From the NCBI GenBank assembly GCA_025531455.1, contig JAMYHL010000054.1, positions 248,001 through 312,000 of the forward strand: 64,000 bases of DNA, given 5' to 3'. This DNA comes from Apiotrichum sp. Y4204 (taxonomy: Eukaryota; Basidiomycota; Tremellomycetes; Trichosporonales; Trichosporonaceae). This document shows, in pieces, positions 1 through 12,600 of this stretch (its first letter is position 1; each line of letters opens with the position of its first letter). A model generated the notes under the pieces. That model did no database searches, was not told the DNA's origin, and saw only the letters and a program-made list of their open reading frames with translations. The translations under genes were made by a program, and so were the position numbers.

Positions 1-1090
1 CAAGGGCGAGAATTCCTGGCTTATCGTTCAGAGACTTGACGTACATCGGGTCGTCCGGCACGGGAGGCAGCTTGATGACGTCGAGGTTGAGGTCGGGACG
101 CTCCTTGGCACTGGGGTGAGTAAGTATCGGGGGAAATGTACATACATCTCCTGATAGTGCGCCAGCATCTCGAGCTCCGAGTGGGGCACGTAGATGCGGG
201 CCTTGCGAACACGGCTGCGGTTCTTGGGGTCGCTGCAGGCTTGCTCGATGCCCTGGGCATCGATACGGCGCGTGAGAGCGTTCCAGAACGAGTTTTTGAT
301 CATACGCGAGAGGCGGTCGACGGGGTTCTCAGCGAGTCGGGCCTCATCAAGAACAATGAAGCGTCGCCCGTAGTCGCGCGCGAGGGCGAGCTCCTGCAGC
401 AGATTGGAAAGCATGTAGTTTCCCTGACGTCAGCGACGCCTGCGAGAGATAATTCATGACAGCGCCGCGACACTCACCCTGACATCCCAAGTCCTGTATG
501 CGTTGGAGCTTGCAGTGCCGAGTGAGATCAGCTTCGGTCCGGAGTCGTGGATGGAAATCTGGCAGCTGATCGTCAGGATGAAGAACCATAACATGAGAGT
601 GTCACAGCAGTTCCGCGCTCCATGAAGGCAATCCGCAGTGCGTAGACTCACTTGTTATCCGTGTCTTCCTGTGCGAGCACGAGACGCATCGTCTCCTCAA
701 CGTCGACGAGAAATCGGCGGGGGGCGGAACCGATTTCGTCTGGGGTCAGCAGCACTCTGACACCGATCGCGTACCGTGAGACAGGCGGCGGTTGCGCTGG
801 ATAACCTCGCCATCCATGGTCACTGGCCGACTTTTGGTGTATCCTGTCGTCCCTGCGGTGCTGAGGGTACGGGTTCGGTGGTACACCTTTCGACCGCCGT
901 AGTACTCCTCCGCCTCGGCGTTCACCGAGGGCAGAGGGTCCTGGAGTTCCAGATGCGCTGGCGGGGTGATGGATCCCTCGCCAGAGGGCGACGGAATGTC
1001 GCTCTCAATATACACAACATTTTTGCGCGACTGTTGTGTCAGGGGGAGGCATGTCTCAAGACCTACCAGTGGCCGCACTCCGGTTGCCAT
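1..1090 (-). CDS. NTH1: Neutral trehalase, N-terminal part (3' end outside window)
   Basis: Hydrolyses cytosolic trehalose to glucose. Exons read on the minus strand are 1090-775, 739-652, 565-478, 423-146 and 110-<1; the four introns are 35, 86, 54 and 35 nt. The N-terminus carries two basic sites, RTRTLS and RNRRLS, matching the PKA/14-3-3 sites of yeast Nth1. A calcium-binding loop (DTDNNCQISIHD) and the start of the catalytic GH37 domain ([40 protein letters not shown]) follow. Known for the family: phosphorylation plus Ca2+ activates the enzyme during growth resumption or stress recovery. The catalytic residues lie beyond the left edge. The start ATG at 1090 is the first in-frame Met of exon 1. 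Identity is near certain; the exact N-terminus is less so. Confidence 0.93.
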
Positions 1091-2336
1091 GATGTTGTGC
1101 AGGGGGTGGTGGATGGATTCGGATGGATGCGGTGTATACGAACGTCAAGCCCGTCTTGATGGTGCAGACTTGGAGGGAACGGGTGTGATTGTATTGGGGT
1201 GGGAATGAGAGGAAGAAGTCTCCTACCCGGGTCAGTGCTGTTCGATATTTGTATGTGAGAGACGTTGGGGAAAGGCGACCTGGTCACGGCTGCATCATAC
1301 GCCGTGCGCGCCGTGGCTTCGTCCCCATGGGTCGCCGCAGTCGATACACAATTCATCGTACACATCGGGCGCATCTCAGCACATCACACAGACTCCTTTC
1401 CCTTCGATCCAATTTCTGGACTCACAGATAAGAATTGACGGCGGGTCAACCGTGGACCAACCGGTAGGTTCAACTGACGATCTGTCCCGGTTGCGGATGC
1501 TAGATGAGAGGATGCAAAGGTGTTCGCTGTGCGATGTGGGCTTGCTGGCTATTGTTGCTGGGAGAGTGGTGAGCACAAAGTGGCGAATGGAGAGTGATAA
1601 GAAATGGGCTGGATGGAATGGTGTATGCTCTAGGGAGTGGTGGTGTGGGGTAGTGACGGTGTGGATGTGTCTCAAAATCGGGTTGGTGTAGCGTCTAGGC
1701 CAGCTTGTGCATCAGCGGCTGAGAGCCAAGGGAAAGGGGTTGTTGCTGTAATGATATGGAGGGAGAACCCCCTCTCCTTGGATCTCTTGGCTTGGCCCTC
1801 GCCTCTCTCTCTAAATTACACAGAAGTGGAGGCATTGCGTCGACGGTCGGCATACAACGGATGCTCCTCTCGGCCTCGGAGCCAACGGCCACCTCTCCAC
1901 CCTCTCCACCGCAGCACCGCCCAGTTCCCCTGCTACCCCTCTCACGCTGGCCCCCTCATTCACATTGTCCCTGAACGACGCGGTGCAGAGGCCCCCGACA
2001 ATACCATGTTTTAGTGTGCAAACTGGGGATCTGGGAAAGGTCTCTCTGCGCCTCTGCCAGCTGGTGACGACATTTCACTCCGCCCGAACAAGAAGAAGTC
2101 GTCTTACCTTTCAGATGGATTGTTGGTGTGTGGATGCAACCACCGGGACACAACGATAGATCAGGAAGTGATGATGATGAGGAGGAGTAGCAGGGATCTT
2201 TTAACAGCGCCGATCAAGATCGCCTGCTTCTTGTACTTAACTCCGTACCGTACCCTCGGCGAAATATGATGGGGATGTGCAGGAACCCCAAGAAGCACGT
2301 TCTATCCAAACCTCTCCACACCAGGAAGGATCAGAG

Positions 2337-2354
2337 AAAAAAAAAAAAAAAAAG
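2337..2354. repeat. A18 homopolymer
   Basis: Eighteen consecutive A in the NTH1/hydrolase intergenic region. Such poly(dA:dT) tracts often exclude nucleosomes in fungal promoters; that role here is inference. Confidence 0.85.
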
Positions 2355-3071
2355 CAATTGCATCGTGGATTACGGACAGCCACAAAGAAATTACTAAATT
2401 GCTAGAAGACGAGCTCCTCATCAGCACCACTCACTCACTGTTTTGAACGGCGTCGACGCCAAATTCCCAATCCTAGATGTATTTGGCGTCTCCGTTATTT
2501 GGTCTCTGCCTCACCACCTCGTTTGCTTCGCTATCTGCTGTGTACTGTCCCGCATGTGCCGCTGCTCGCCTCCGTTTGCTGCTGGCTGGTGATTGCTCGA
2601 CTCGCAGACTAGCGAGCGAGCGAGTGATCAAGCGATCAAGCGAACTGTGCGGGACACGATGTGGGATCGGCGGTGCCCCGAGGGTGCTCCGGGTCACGCA
2701 CTGGTCGCGGTGGGCGTTGTGCCGCAACCTTCCCGGCTTCCCCTGTGACAATCATCTACAGGTCCACAGATGCGCACATCCATTGAATGGAGAAGCAACT
2801 TGCAAACCAACCGAGAAGCACAGCTGGTGCGACGGCGAGCATCCCCAGTGGCCAGTGGATCACTGGGAAGCTGCCTGGCCCGACGGCCAGAGCGAGCCAG
2901 AGTGCGAACATCGAGAGGATCTGTGTGGCCCTGTGTGGATTGTCACCACTAGTCTTCCTTTATGCCGCAAATAGTCTGCGAAGCTGCGGCCCCCAACGCC
3001 TTATAGCTCCTGAGCACGGCTGCCCGAATGCGGACGAGGAGGGGGCGGGGACAGAGCGCGCTGGAGTCGAC

Positions 3072-3109
3072 GCCACCCGGTCACCCCGCCACCCGGTCAC
3101 CCCGCCACC
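3072..3109. repeat. 16-bp tandem repeat, about 2.4 copies
   Basis: Unit GCCACCCGGTCACCCC occurs twice perfectly and then partially. It lies about 330 bp upstream of the hydrolase start. Confidence 0.8.
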
Positions 3110-3441
3110 GAACCACGCACCCCTTCCTTTTTTTGCCACCCGGGTGCTCCACTTTTGGAGGCACCAGCGTACCAGGGTTGTACTGTACGGTGCACGTTGA
3201 CCGTGCGCACGGTGTAGATATCCCGGCCCGCCGTCGGCCTCCGGGCACCGACGACTAAACGGAAATTATGTCCATGCACAGAACCACACCCACCCAGCCC
3301 ACTATGCCACATGCCACTGCCGCTGATTGTTGTTGTAGGACATTGTCAACGTTAACCCTTTCCGCACTCTCATCTTCGTATATACTCTTCGCACTCGCTG
3401 ATACCTCGTTCCCGGTCACCGTTCCGCGCCCTATCCCCAAC

Positions 3442-5422
3442 ATGCCGCTTCATAACCCCGTCTGGTAAGTCATCCCATCTCGACATCGCTCCATGACGCA
3501 GCTTCAACAACTTTGAGCAGTTTCGTCCGGAAACACAAAAGCCACCTGGTCATCAGCTCGCAGCCTCGTCAAGCTCGTCGTTTCCCCAAGAAATGCGCAA
3601 CTGTTCACTGATCACTGACATGGCAGGGAGGTCGCCGAGCCGTACTTTGTCGCCGGTGGAATATACAGTGTCCCCGATCCCAGTGCGTATGGCTGCGCTG
3701 ACATGGTCACGCGAGTTCTTTTGCTGCTACTAGAGTACTGTCGGCAACTGACACAAAGCCTACGGACGTTACCTGCTTCCCCACCATCCTCCTCACCACT
3801 CGCTGATTCATAACCCCGACGTCGTGCGCACGTCCCGCCGCGTCTTCCTCAAGCCCGCCTCGCAATGCGCTACCTGGCAGGAGGCGTATGAGACCACCGA
3901 AATCCTGCATTCTGAGGAGGTGCACCTCACCGCGGAGGAGCTCGTGACGGGCGCCGAGCGCGGCGGACGCTGGATCTTCTACAGCGTCTGGGAACTCAAG
4001 GAGGCCCCAGAGGGCGGCTGGGAAGAGGGCGGCCGGGGGCGTGGCAAGGACATGATCCTCGTGCACGGTAAGTACCAATTGCTGTAGCTGCAGTGTCCTG
4101 AGCTTTCTGTAACCTGCCGCACTGGTGGTGCCTTTGCACTTGAGCAATCATGCGGTTGAGACAGTGGCACCAGCTGACCTACTACTGACTCCTTCAAGGT
4201 CTGTCTGACTATGGTCTCCGCTATGCGCCCCATGTCCTTCACTTCCTTCGTGCTGGCTTCAGAGTCATCCTGCCTGACCTTCCTTCGGTAGGTCAACCCT
4301 CTTTCGTGGACAAGTGCTGACAGACAGTATGGTCGCTCTACTGGGTTCGTCCCCCGTGATCACTTAAGAGTCAAGCACAGAAACACTGACCGCAGCGTCA
4401 ACTCGTACCTCCCCTCGGTACAGGTCCTTCCAGCCGCACTCCACACTGTCCTGACTGACGTGGTCGCCTGGGATCTCGAAGCGGGTCGCGCACAGCGGCA
4501 GGTGTTCCTGTGTGGCGCGTGAGTCTACCTGTCTTTGCGTTTGCTGACGATAGCTCCATGGGTGGTTGGACGTGTATGTACTATGCGCTCAAGTTTCCCC
4601 CGCTCGATTCCGCAAAGGAGGTCGTCGCAGAGAATAAGGATGTCCACGAGAACGGAAATGGAGAGGATTTAGCTCCTCCGCCTCGTGTGCAGGTCGCTGG
4701 CGCCTTTATCATGTGTCCCATGGTCGAAGGTGAGTGTGATAGTCGCGATTGCCGCGGGGCCGCTTTCTGTCCAGTGCTGATGTTAGCTTCCAAGGAGTCA
4801 CGCCCGTCAGTGGTTGTCGAGCTCTTTGCGAAGAGCATCAAGTTCTTTGCCGGATCACTTCCGCTCGCGAAGGCGGTTCGTGGCAACGTATCTGATGACC
4901 CTCGCGTGGAGGAAGATTTCTTCTCTGACCGTGAGTAGCCGCACAGTCAGGCACGTTCACGGCCTGAGTTGCTTGCCAAGTAGGATCGAGTTGACTCCAG
5001 CCCTGTGCTACCACGGCTTGCTCCGCGTCGGCACTGGCCTATCGCTCCTCGACGGCATGACCGAGCTGCACCGCTGTGCTGAACATATAAACATCCGTGA
5101 GTGCAACCTTTGGTCGATGCCTGGTGTCTACCGTAACCATTGGTTCCGCTAACAACAGCCATCCGTATCGTGCACGGCACCGCTGACCGTGCCACGTCGC
5201 CGACGGCCACCGAGCGCCTGTTCACGCGTCTTCCTAACGAGGACAAGCAGCTAGAGCTGTATGACGGCTATGAACACAGTGAGGCCCTAGATCCCTGTTT
5301 GGCCTGTCGAACGACGCTGACGTCCAGTTATGATCAAGGTGGGGATCGATGAGGCGGACGACGTGAAGCGCCAGCGTGTCCTCGCCGATTGGCGTCGCTG
5401 GATAGTCGAGCGCTGCATGTAG
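3442..5422 (+). CDS. Alpha/beta-hydrolase, monoglyceride lipase (Yju3)-like
   Basis: Serine hydrolase of the Hydrolase_4/S33 group, most like monoacylglycerol lipases. Eleven exons: 3442-3464, 3627-3682, 3759-4067, 4199-4287, 4328-4344, 4396-4518, 4554-4729, 4787-4934, 4984-5096, 5159-5278, 5328-5422, giving about 422 aa. Seen: the oxyanion region ILVHGLSDYG, PDLPSYGRSTG, a nucleophile elbow spliced across an intron (FLCGASMGGW, G-x-S-x-G), the catalytic Asp in VHGTADRATSP and the catalytic His in DGYEHIMIKVG. All three triad residues are present. It is longer than yeast Yju3 (about 313 aa), mainly through an N-terminal extension and an acidic insert after the nucleophile. Whether the substrate is monoacylglycerol or another ester cannot be told. 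The exon 8 donor (GTAGCC) was chosen over a nearby GTGAGT because only it keeps the frame. Confidence 0.88.
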
Positions 5423-6420
5423 AACGCCAGGTTGGACGATACGATGATATACCGATAGAGGTAGAAGGTGGGAGGGGAGAACAGGATTCGACATTCAGGT
5501 GGATTGTGACCGCCAAGTTCTCGTAATACCCATACTATAGACCGATGGCCAGCCCAAGTTGGAGTGCGGATGTGGTGCGCCGCGAGGCCCTCGCCGCCTC
5601 TGCACAGCTGGCTGATGAACAGAGAGGGAGTGATGCATTGTGCTATGACATTTTACCACTTTCTGCCGAATGTGAGCTCTCCTGGTGCGTCCACCTGAGC
5701 AAAGAGGGGGCTTGAGCAAGTGACGGGCCATGCCCGTGATTGGATGGATGTGGGAGTGTTGTCTGTGTCTGGGCAGCGTGGAGATGTTTTGATTTTTCTC
5801 GGTGATTTTACATGTGTTTTATCGTTATTGTATTTGTTTGTTGATTTGTCTCGCTTTTTAGGTTTGGATCTCGCGTCGAGCAAAAAAAAAAATAAAACGG
5901 CAAAAGAAAACACAAACAAAAACAAAAACAAAGCAGCGGGCAGGGGGAGCTGGAGGTGCCACAAGAAGATAACGCCGATTTGTATGGGCCAGCGTGGCAC
6001 GGCAAGGCCGGCAAGGCAGCGCATGGGAGAGGTGCAGCGCCAGCCGCCAGAGGGGGGGCGTGGGGGGGCGTGGCCTGCTGCGCGACGCGCCTTGAGCGCG
6101 CTTTGATCCCGGGAATGGCCGGCGTGGGACTCGGACCTCCCAGCAGGCAAAGCCAACTTGACCCTGAGCCAAAACACTAGGCCAGCTGGAGCTGGAGCAC
6201 AGAGAGAGGGGCAACAACAACGGCAACACGGACGCGCGGGCGCGTCCCTCCTGCTGGCCTGCTGCTGGCTGGCTGCTTTGGCCCCTGACCCCCCTCTCCC
6301 ACTCCCCGGTGGCTTTTGTCCCAGTGCTGGGCTGAGCTGCAGCTGGGGCGTGTGTGCCAGGGGCGCCAAACACAACACAACACGACCACGATTTGCTGGC
6401 GCGCGGGGCAGAGCGCACAC

Positions 6421-6446
6421 ACAGACACAGACACAGACACAGACAC
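6421..6446. repeat. (ACAGAC)n microsatellite
   Basis: Four and a third copies of ACAGAC in the region upstream of TUB1. Confidence 0.85.
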
Positions 6447-7172
6447 CACCCACACCACACTGGCTGCGCCTCGTCCCCTCCTCCCCTCGCCTCCCTTGGT
6501 CTTCCCACTCTTCTCCCTCTCTCACTCCCTTCCAAAGCATCTCTCCTCGCTCTATCCTTTCCTCTCTCCCCCATCGCAAACAATCTCGACACCGGGTCTG
6601 ATAGTGGTCGCGCGCACTCACCGTCACTCTTGCCCAACGCCAACACCAGGTTCGTACTTTTTCGACAAGCCCACTAGGTACGTACGATTCCACGCACACT
6701 ACCACCCACCACCATCAACCCACACCACACCACACCACTAGACGCGCCCCCGCTTCCACCACACACTTGCTGTTACTGGAAACGCGAGACCGTGACAAGG
6801 AGGAGGAAAAAAAAAAGCCTTCCAGCCCTCGAGCCCCCTGCTGACGCCTGCCTCTTATCCTGCTCCTTGGCCGCCCTTTGCCTCCTGCCTATCCCGTCTG
6901 GCCTGTCTTGCCCTCACCCTCACTCTCGCTCGTCCCACCAACCTACTGCCGGTTCCCATTCATTCGCCCGCCCGACCGTCCTATCCCTTCCACTTCCCCA
7001 CACTACACTCTGGTCCCATACGGCACACTTCTCCTCCCGCTGTCTGCTGGCAACTCATTCGTCCCTTTGCTCGTCAACGTTCATCATCCTCTCCCCACTT
7101 CCAATCTCACTTCACTCTTCACGTTTCGTCACTCGCTTGTTTTAATTGCGCGGTCGCTCTCGTCTTCGTCTC

Positions 7173-7182
7173 TTTATATAAT
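7173..7182 (+). promoter_or_regulatory. Candidate TATA element of TUB1
   Basis: TTTATATAAT, about 45 bp upstream of the TUB1 ATG and just after the pyrimidine-rich tract. Position and sequence fit a TATA box, though the distance would imply a short leader. No transcript data support it. Confidence 0.35.
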
Positions 7183-7226
7183 ACAGAATCTTTCTTATCC
7201 TAACCCTACTACTATATTAGCACAAG

Positions 7227-8932
7227 ATGCGTGAGGTCGTTTCGGTGAGTAAAGCAAGCGGCGTGGACGGCGTCGCGTAAACGTCAAATTCGGCGCGCGG
7301 CGGGTGTCGGCTGTCGCGCTGGAGGCGACAGGGCACGCACCGTGTTGCCGCACGGCGTAAATACAGCTGTCCAGTGCATCGTCTCGTTCATTCAGTAACT
7401 TCCCATCGCTAACGCACGCAGATTCACGTTGGTCAGGCCGGTATGTTGTCTGAGGTCGGCAGCATGCAGTGCATGCCTGCGGCCCGATTGCCCACGCTCG
7501 AAACTGTCGCTCACAATCTACAGGTGTCCAGATCGGTAACGCCTGCTGGGAGCTCTACACCATTGAGCACGGTCTGAGCGTGCGTAGTGACGTGGCGTTG
7601 TGGGTAGATGGGCCCGACTGACATTTTACAGCCCGATGGTCGCCTTGTTGAGGCCTCGCCGTCCCACAACGACGATGGCTTCTCCACCTTCTTCTCGGAG
7701 ACTGGAAACGGCAAACACGTTCCCCGTTCGCTCTACGTAGGTATCCGTAGAAAAGTGCCCTACCACTGACACCCAAGGTGGACCTTGAGCCCAATGTCAT
7801 TGACGAGGTCCGTACCGGTACCTACCGTAGCCTCTTCCACCCGGAGACTATGATCACCGGTAAGGAGGACGCTGCCAACAACTACGCCCGTGGTCACTAC
7901 ACCATTGGTAAGGAGCTTGTCGACACGGTTCTCGAGCAGGTTCGTCGCCTCGCCGACAACTGCTCGGGTCTTCAGGGCTTCTTCGTCTTCCACTCGTTCG
8001 GCGGTGGAACCGGTTCCGGTTTTGGTGCCCTCCTCCTTGAGCGTCTTTCGACCGACTACGGCAAGAAGTCGAAACTCGAATTCTCGGTCTACCCTGCCCC
8101 CAAGATGTCGACCTCGGTTGTTGAGCCTTACAACTCGGTCCTCACCACCCACACCACTCTTGAGCACTCAGACTGCTCGTTCATGGTCGACAACGAGGCC
8201 ATCTACGACATCTGCCGTCGTAACCTCGGCATCCAGTCGCCGTCGTTCACCAACCTCAACCGTCTCATCGCCCAGGTTGTCTCGTCGATCACTGCCTCGC
8301 TCCGCTTCGACGGCTCGCTCAACGTCGACCTTAACGAGTTCCAGACCAACCTGGTCCCCTTCCCCCGTATCCACTTCCCTCTGGCCACTTACGCCCCCGT
8401 TATCTCGGCCGAGAAGGCCTTCCACGAGTCCAACTCGGTTGCCGAGATGACCATCTCGTGCTTCGAGTCCAACAACCAGATGGTCAAGTGCGACCCCCGT
8501 AGCGGCAAGTACATGGCCTGCTGTCTGCTCTACCGTGGTGACGTCGTCCCCAAGGACGTCAACGCCGCCGTTGCCAACGTGCGCACTAAGCGCACCATTC
8601 AGTTCGTTGACTGGTGCCCTACCGGCTTCAAGCTCGGTATCTGCAACGAGCCCCCTGCTCTTGTTCCCGGCGGCGACCTCGCCAAGGTCTCCCGCTCGCT
8701 CTGCATGCTCTCGAACACGACCGCCATTGCCACCGCCTGGGCTCGTCTCGACAACAAGTTCGACCTCCTCTACTCTAAGCGTGCCTTCGTCCACTGGTAC
8801 GTTGGTGAGGGTATGGAGGAGGGTGAGTTCTCGGAGGCTCGTGAGGACCTTGCTGCTCTTGAGAAGGACTACGAGGAGGTTGCTCTCGACAGCGCAAACT
8901 CGGACCTCGAGGGTGAGGACGGCGAGTACTAA
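7227..8932 (+). CDS. TUB1: Alpha-tubulin
   Basis: Subunit of the alpha/beta-tubulin dimer of microtubules. Five exons (7227-7244, 7422-7440, 7524-7579, 7632-7736, 7778-8932) encode 450 aa, the usual family length. The first two exons are 18 and 19 nt. Seen: N-terminus [20 protein letters not shown], the tubulin signature GGGTGSGF, and [20 protein letters not shown] with the Glu that triggers GTP hydrolysis on beta-tubulin. The alpha-specific N-terminus and [17 protein letters not shown] separate it from beta-tubulin. The tail is acidic and ends GEDGEY with a terminal Tyr. The luminal loop ([12 protein letters not shown]) has no Lys at the K40 acetylation position, as in other fungi. Introns crowd the 5' end and the rest is one long exon, typical of fungal tubulins. 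Confidence 0.98.
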
Positions 8933-9675
8933 GCATTGATCACCCCCCGTCCCATACTTAGTTTTTGTGTTTCTGTTAGCTGTAGTGCGTTGATTGGCCA
9001 GCCGTGGCTGCCACTGGTATGAATCCAAGTGGTACGCTATACAAAGGAACCACGAATTGTGCTACTGACCTGCCGAACATGTGCGGCGAATGTGCAGCAG
9101 ACTCACGAACAGTGAAGCCAGCAAGGGGCTGACCCCGGTCAACGTCTCAATGGACAAAGCTCAGAGTCTGACGATGGCACTCAGGACTGTACGGACTGTG
9201 TGCACATACCACGTTGCCTTCCCTGGGTTTGTTAGTCTTCTGACAAGACGTCATAGAAGGTCCAAGCCACCCGCGTGAAAACCACGTGCTTTGAGGTAAC
9301 CCGTCGCACGCGTCGCACCTCACCTTGAGCCTTGACTCACGTGACTTAGGACACGATGCTGCCAGCCTGTTTCCAGCACTAGCAGCAGCACGCAGCAAGT
9401 CTCGCACAAGACGATATCTTGAAGCCACCTGAGTTTTACAACAAGAAACACACTCGATTGCCATAATGGTCTACGCCCACGGCCACCATTCTATACCTAG
9501 ATACCTAGATGATGAGTACAATGCCGCTGTGTATGCTACATGTCATGACTCCTGCCTGAACCACGCAACCTCGTAACACGGAACTCGAATTTGAACCTGG
9601 ACCTCTCAACCTCGCCTAGATAGCTTATATCCCCTTTATGTAGCGTGGCCTGTCGTCAGCATTGTAATCTACAGT
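8933..9675. other. Convergent intergenic region, TUB1 / PHY1
   Basis: 743 bp between two convergent stop codons, expected to hold both 3' UTRs and polyadenylation signals. I see no gene or repeat in it. Confidence 0.6.
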
Positions 9676-12600
9676 TCACCTACCCTTGAAAAACCCGCCA
9701 CGCTCCCACTCGCCGGGTGTGTACACCTCGGCATCACGCTTGGCGCCGGTCACGTCCTGCAGCGCCTCGAGCAGCAATCGGCCGCGAGCAAAGTCTAGAG
9801 TCAGCGTGGATCGCGGTGTGATGCTCACTTAATGGCTTTAGCAGCCACCCGTCAAAGTCGACGGCGAGACGTTCCCGGTCGTCCTCGCACAGGCTTGCAC
9901 TGAGGGCGAGAATGGGAACGCGCCCGTCGAGTCTACAGGCAACGCGGGGTACATCCGCTGTTGGCGTACCGGCTCCGTTGGGGGGCGTTTTGGCCTCCAT
10001 GTCGCGGATCGCCCGCGCCGCGCCCCACCCATCGAGTACGGGCATCTGCATGTCCATGAGGACAAGGTCGAAATCTTGGTCCTTCATAAGCAGATCCACT
10101 GCCTCCTGTCCGTTCTCCACCGCGACGACCTTGTGCCCGCTCTTCAGGAAGTGGCGGCATAGGATTTTTGAGTTGATCAGATCGTCCTCGACGACGAGGA
10201 CGCGCACCGCCGACTCTGGGGCGACGACCGCGATTTTAGGCTTCTTCGGCATCGGCGTGGAGGATGCCGGTGGGCTTGCGAGCTTCCGTGGCGTCGCTTC
10301 CCCCGTCCGGTCGCTGACGTTTGCGACATCAGGGCCAATGGGCGTGATGATAATCGCTTCAGAGACATCGGAGGGCCGGGCGGTACGCTCCTCAGTCACT
10401 GTCATATTGTCTGTAGCTGAGCTGCGTCTCCGCAGCGAGCCCAGCGACCGAATGTCCGTCGTCCCGACGGCAAAGGTAAAGTAGAACGTTGTCTGTTTGC
10501 CGAGGTCACTCTCCGCACGAAGCTGGCCCTCGAGCTGCTCCACAATGCGACCGACGGCGGCCAATCCTAGTCCAACGGGACCAGGCTCGTCATGTCCAGG
10601 CGAGACGGTGTGGTCGTCGTGGCCCTCGAGGGCGATGAAGATCGCTTCGAGACGGTCAGGGGCGATACCGCAGCCTGTGTCGCGAACGACAATCTCCACG
10701 CCCACGGACGCCTCGACGGAAAGCGTTGTCTCTGATACAGATCCACCTCCGGAACCTTCAAACCGGGGTTTTGGGCTTCCGGTGAGTGTGGTCGGGACGA
10801 TGCGGCAGTCGACAGTCACCTCGCCGTCGGTGGTGTACTTGACCGCATTGGCGACAAGATTGGATACGACTGTGCGGATCTTGCGTTGGTCGCCGACGAC
10901 CATTTCGGGGACGTCGCCAAAGCTGCATCGGAAGGCAATACCGCGGCGGTTTGCCTCGGTCTGGTAGAGCTTTACAGTCTGGGCCAGCGTCTCGTGGAAG
11001 TTGAAAGGGTCGTGGAAGACGGTCTCGTTGCCGGTCTCGATACCCGTAAGCTCCAGGAGGTCGTGCACATGGAAGAGGAGGGCGCGGGACGCCTCGTGGC
11101 TGTTCTCCAGCATGGAGCGCGTGTCGGGATCAACATTGCCCGCCAACGCAAGCTCAAGAGTGTTTATAATCTGGCTGAGGGGGGTTCGGAGCTGGTGCGA
11201 CGTGTTGGAGAGCAGCAGCGCGGTGAGCTGGTTCGACTCGATCATGTGCTGCCGCTCGCGCCAAGCGGGTATGAACTTGTTGTACAGCACCGACAGCATC
11301 TCAGCGGATTCGATCTGGTCTTCGGTCCATTCGGCGGCCTTGCCGTGAACCTGCTCCTTCCAAATCTTGAACGACTTGCGCGGCTCTAGCGTGGCCTTGA
11401 GCTGGTCGTTTTCATCGCGGTACGGCATGCCCGCCCACTTAATTGTGTGCAGCTGGCCCTTGCGGAAGAAGACCATGAAGTCGTTACCGGGCTCCTCACT
11501 CGTGAGGGGGACGTAGAGCAGGCCGGAGATTATGTCGGAATGGCGCGTGAATGGGAGATCAGGGAAGTCGGCCGTAATCTCCCGAGATGCGACGACATTA
11601 CTGAGTTTTGCCCGCCGGAAGTGGTCCGCCACACTGAGCATTGTACGCGGGTTGGATCTGTTCTCGCCGATGAGCTTGCACCGGTCCTTTATGACTAGCA
11701 AGCCAGAGCACGCGTTGAAGATGTGAAGCATGTCGTCGGCATTCGCGACCAGGCCGCGCTTGTCAAGCTGCTTGCTGTGGTTGGCGGCGGCTGCGTGTGT
11801 AGAAGAGGGGTTCGTCTTGCGCCCCTCGAATCCAGCCAGAGCGGCGAGGCCGCTCGAGTGCATAGCCTTGCGAGATTGGATCTGACGGGCATACTCCAAC
11901 CGCTCAATATTGCGCGAGATGTGGTCCGATAGGATGCGCAGCATCTGCCGCACATGGAAGGAGACGCGCATTCCGTGGTTGCCGTACGAGTGGCACGCAA
12001 TCAGGCCCCACAGCTTGCCAAACGCTACTACTGAGATGGACATGGAGGCTCGAACAGCCATATTTTCGAGATCTGATGTGAGTGGGAGTCCGGTGGTGGG
12101 GAGACGAGCAGTTGATTGCGGCTCTGCGGCACATGAACTCACACTTTAAATGGATCGGGGACATGGCACGGAGGAAACAATGGGTCATGTCGAGAGGATT
12201 GTCCAGGTCGCTCTTGTCGCGGAGCACCAAGCGGGCGGTCGGCTGGGCACGGTCATACAGGATGCGCACCTTGTTGATGCGGTACAGGGCCCTTGCCTGA
12301 GGAGGGATGTCGGACGCGGGGAACATGAGGCCGCGGTACAAGTCGTTCGTCTGCGAAAGGTCCACAAGTTCGGACACAACCTTACCGTTCATCTGCTGGT
12401 CAAACTGGTACACCAGCACACGATGGAAGCGGGTGACTTGGCGAACGACGCCGACAGTGATGTTCAAGAACGTCTCAATGTCACGGGCGGCGCTGAGCTG
12501 CCCATTGATCTCGTTGAGGAGCGCAAACACGTCGAGAGACGCGTCGCTGTTTGCCCTCGCAAAATTGTTGCGCGCACGGCGACTTGGGTGCATTAATTTC

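Larger units (their letters stand above)
1091..3441. other. Divergent intergenic region, NTH1 / hydrolase
   Basis: About 2.35 kb between two divergently transcribed genes, so it should hold both promoters. I see no convincing coding sequence: the short open frames lack family resemblance and a coherent set of exons. It contains an A18 run (2337-2354) and a 16-bp tandem repeat (3072-3109). Confidence 0.6.
5423..7226. other. Intergenic region and TUB1 leader
   Basis: 1.8 kb between the hydrolase stop and the TUB1 start. An A-rich patch (about 5881-5932) is followed by an (ACAGAC)n microsatellite. The plus strand from about 6460 to 7200 is strongly pyrimidine-rich, as is common for promoters and leaders of highly expressed fungal genes. 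Long open frames here (including a 350-codon one on the minus strand) are low-complexity and I do not call them genes. Confidence 0.6.

Noticed and set aside
4931..4983. GTGAGT donor at 4931 in the hydrolase gene
   Set aside because: Using it shifts the frame into a stop; the GTAGCC donor four bases on keeps the conserved LCYHGLLRVGTG segment in frame.
5653..6705. 350-codon open frame on the minus strand
   Set aside because: Low-complexity, runs of VCVCVC from a microsatellite, antisense to the pyrimidine-rich TUB1 leader; no domain.
8168..9028. 286-codon frame antisense to TUB1
   Set aside because: Mirror of a strongly codon-biased gene; Val/Glu-rich with no domain resemblance.
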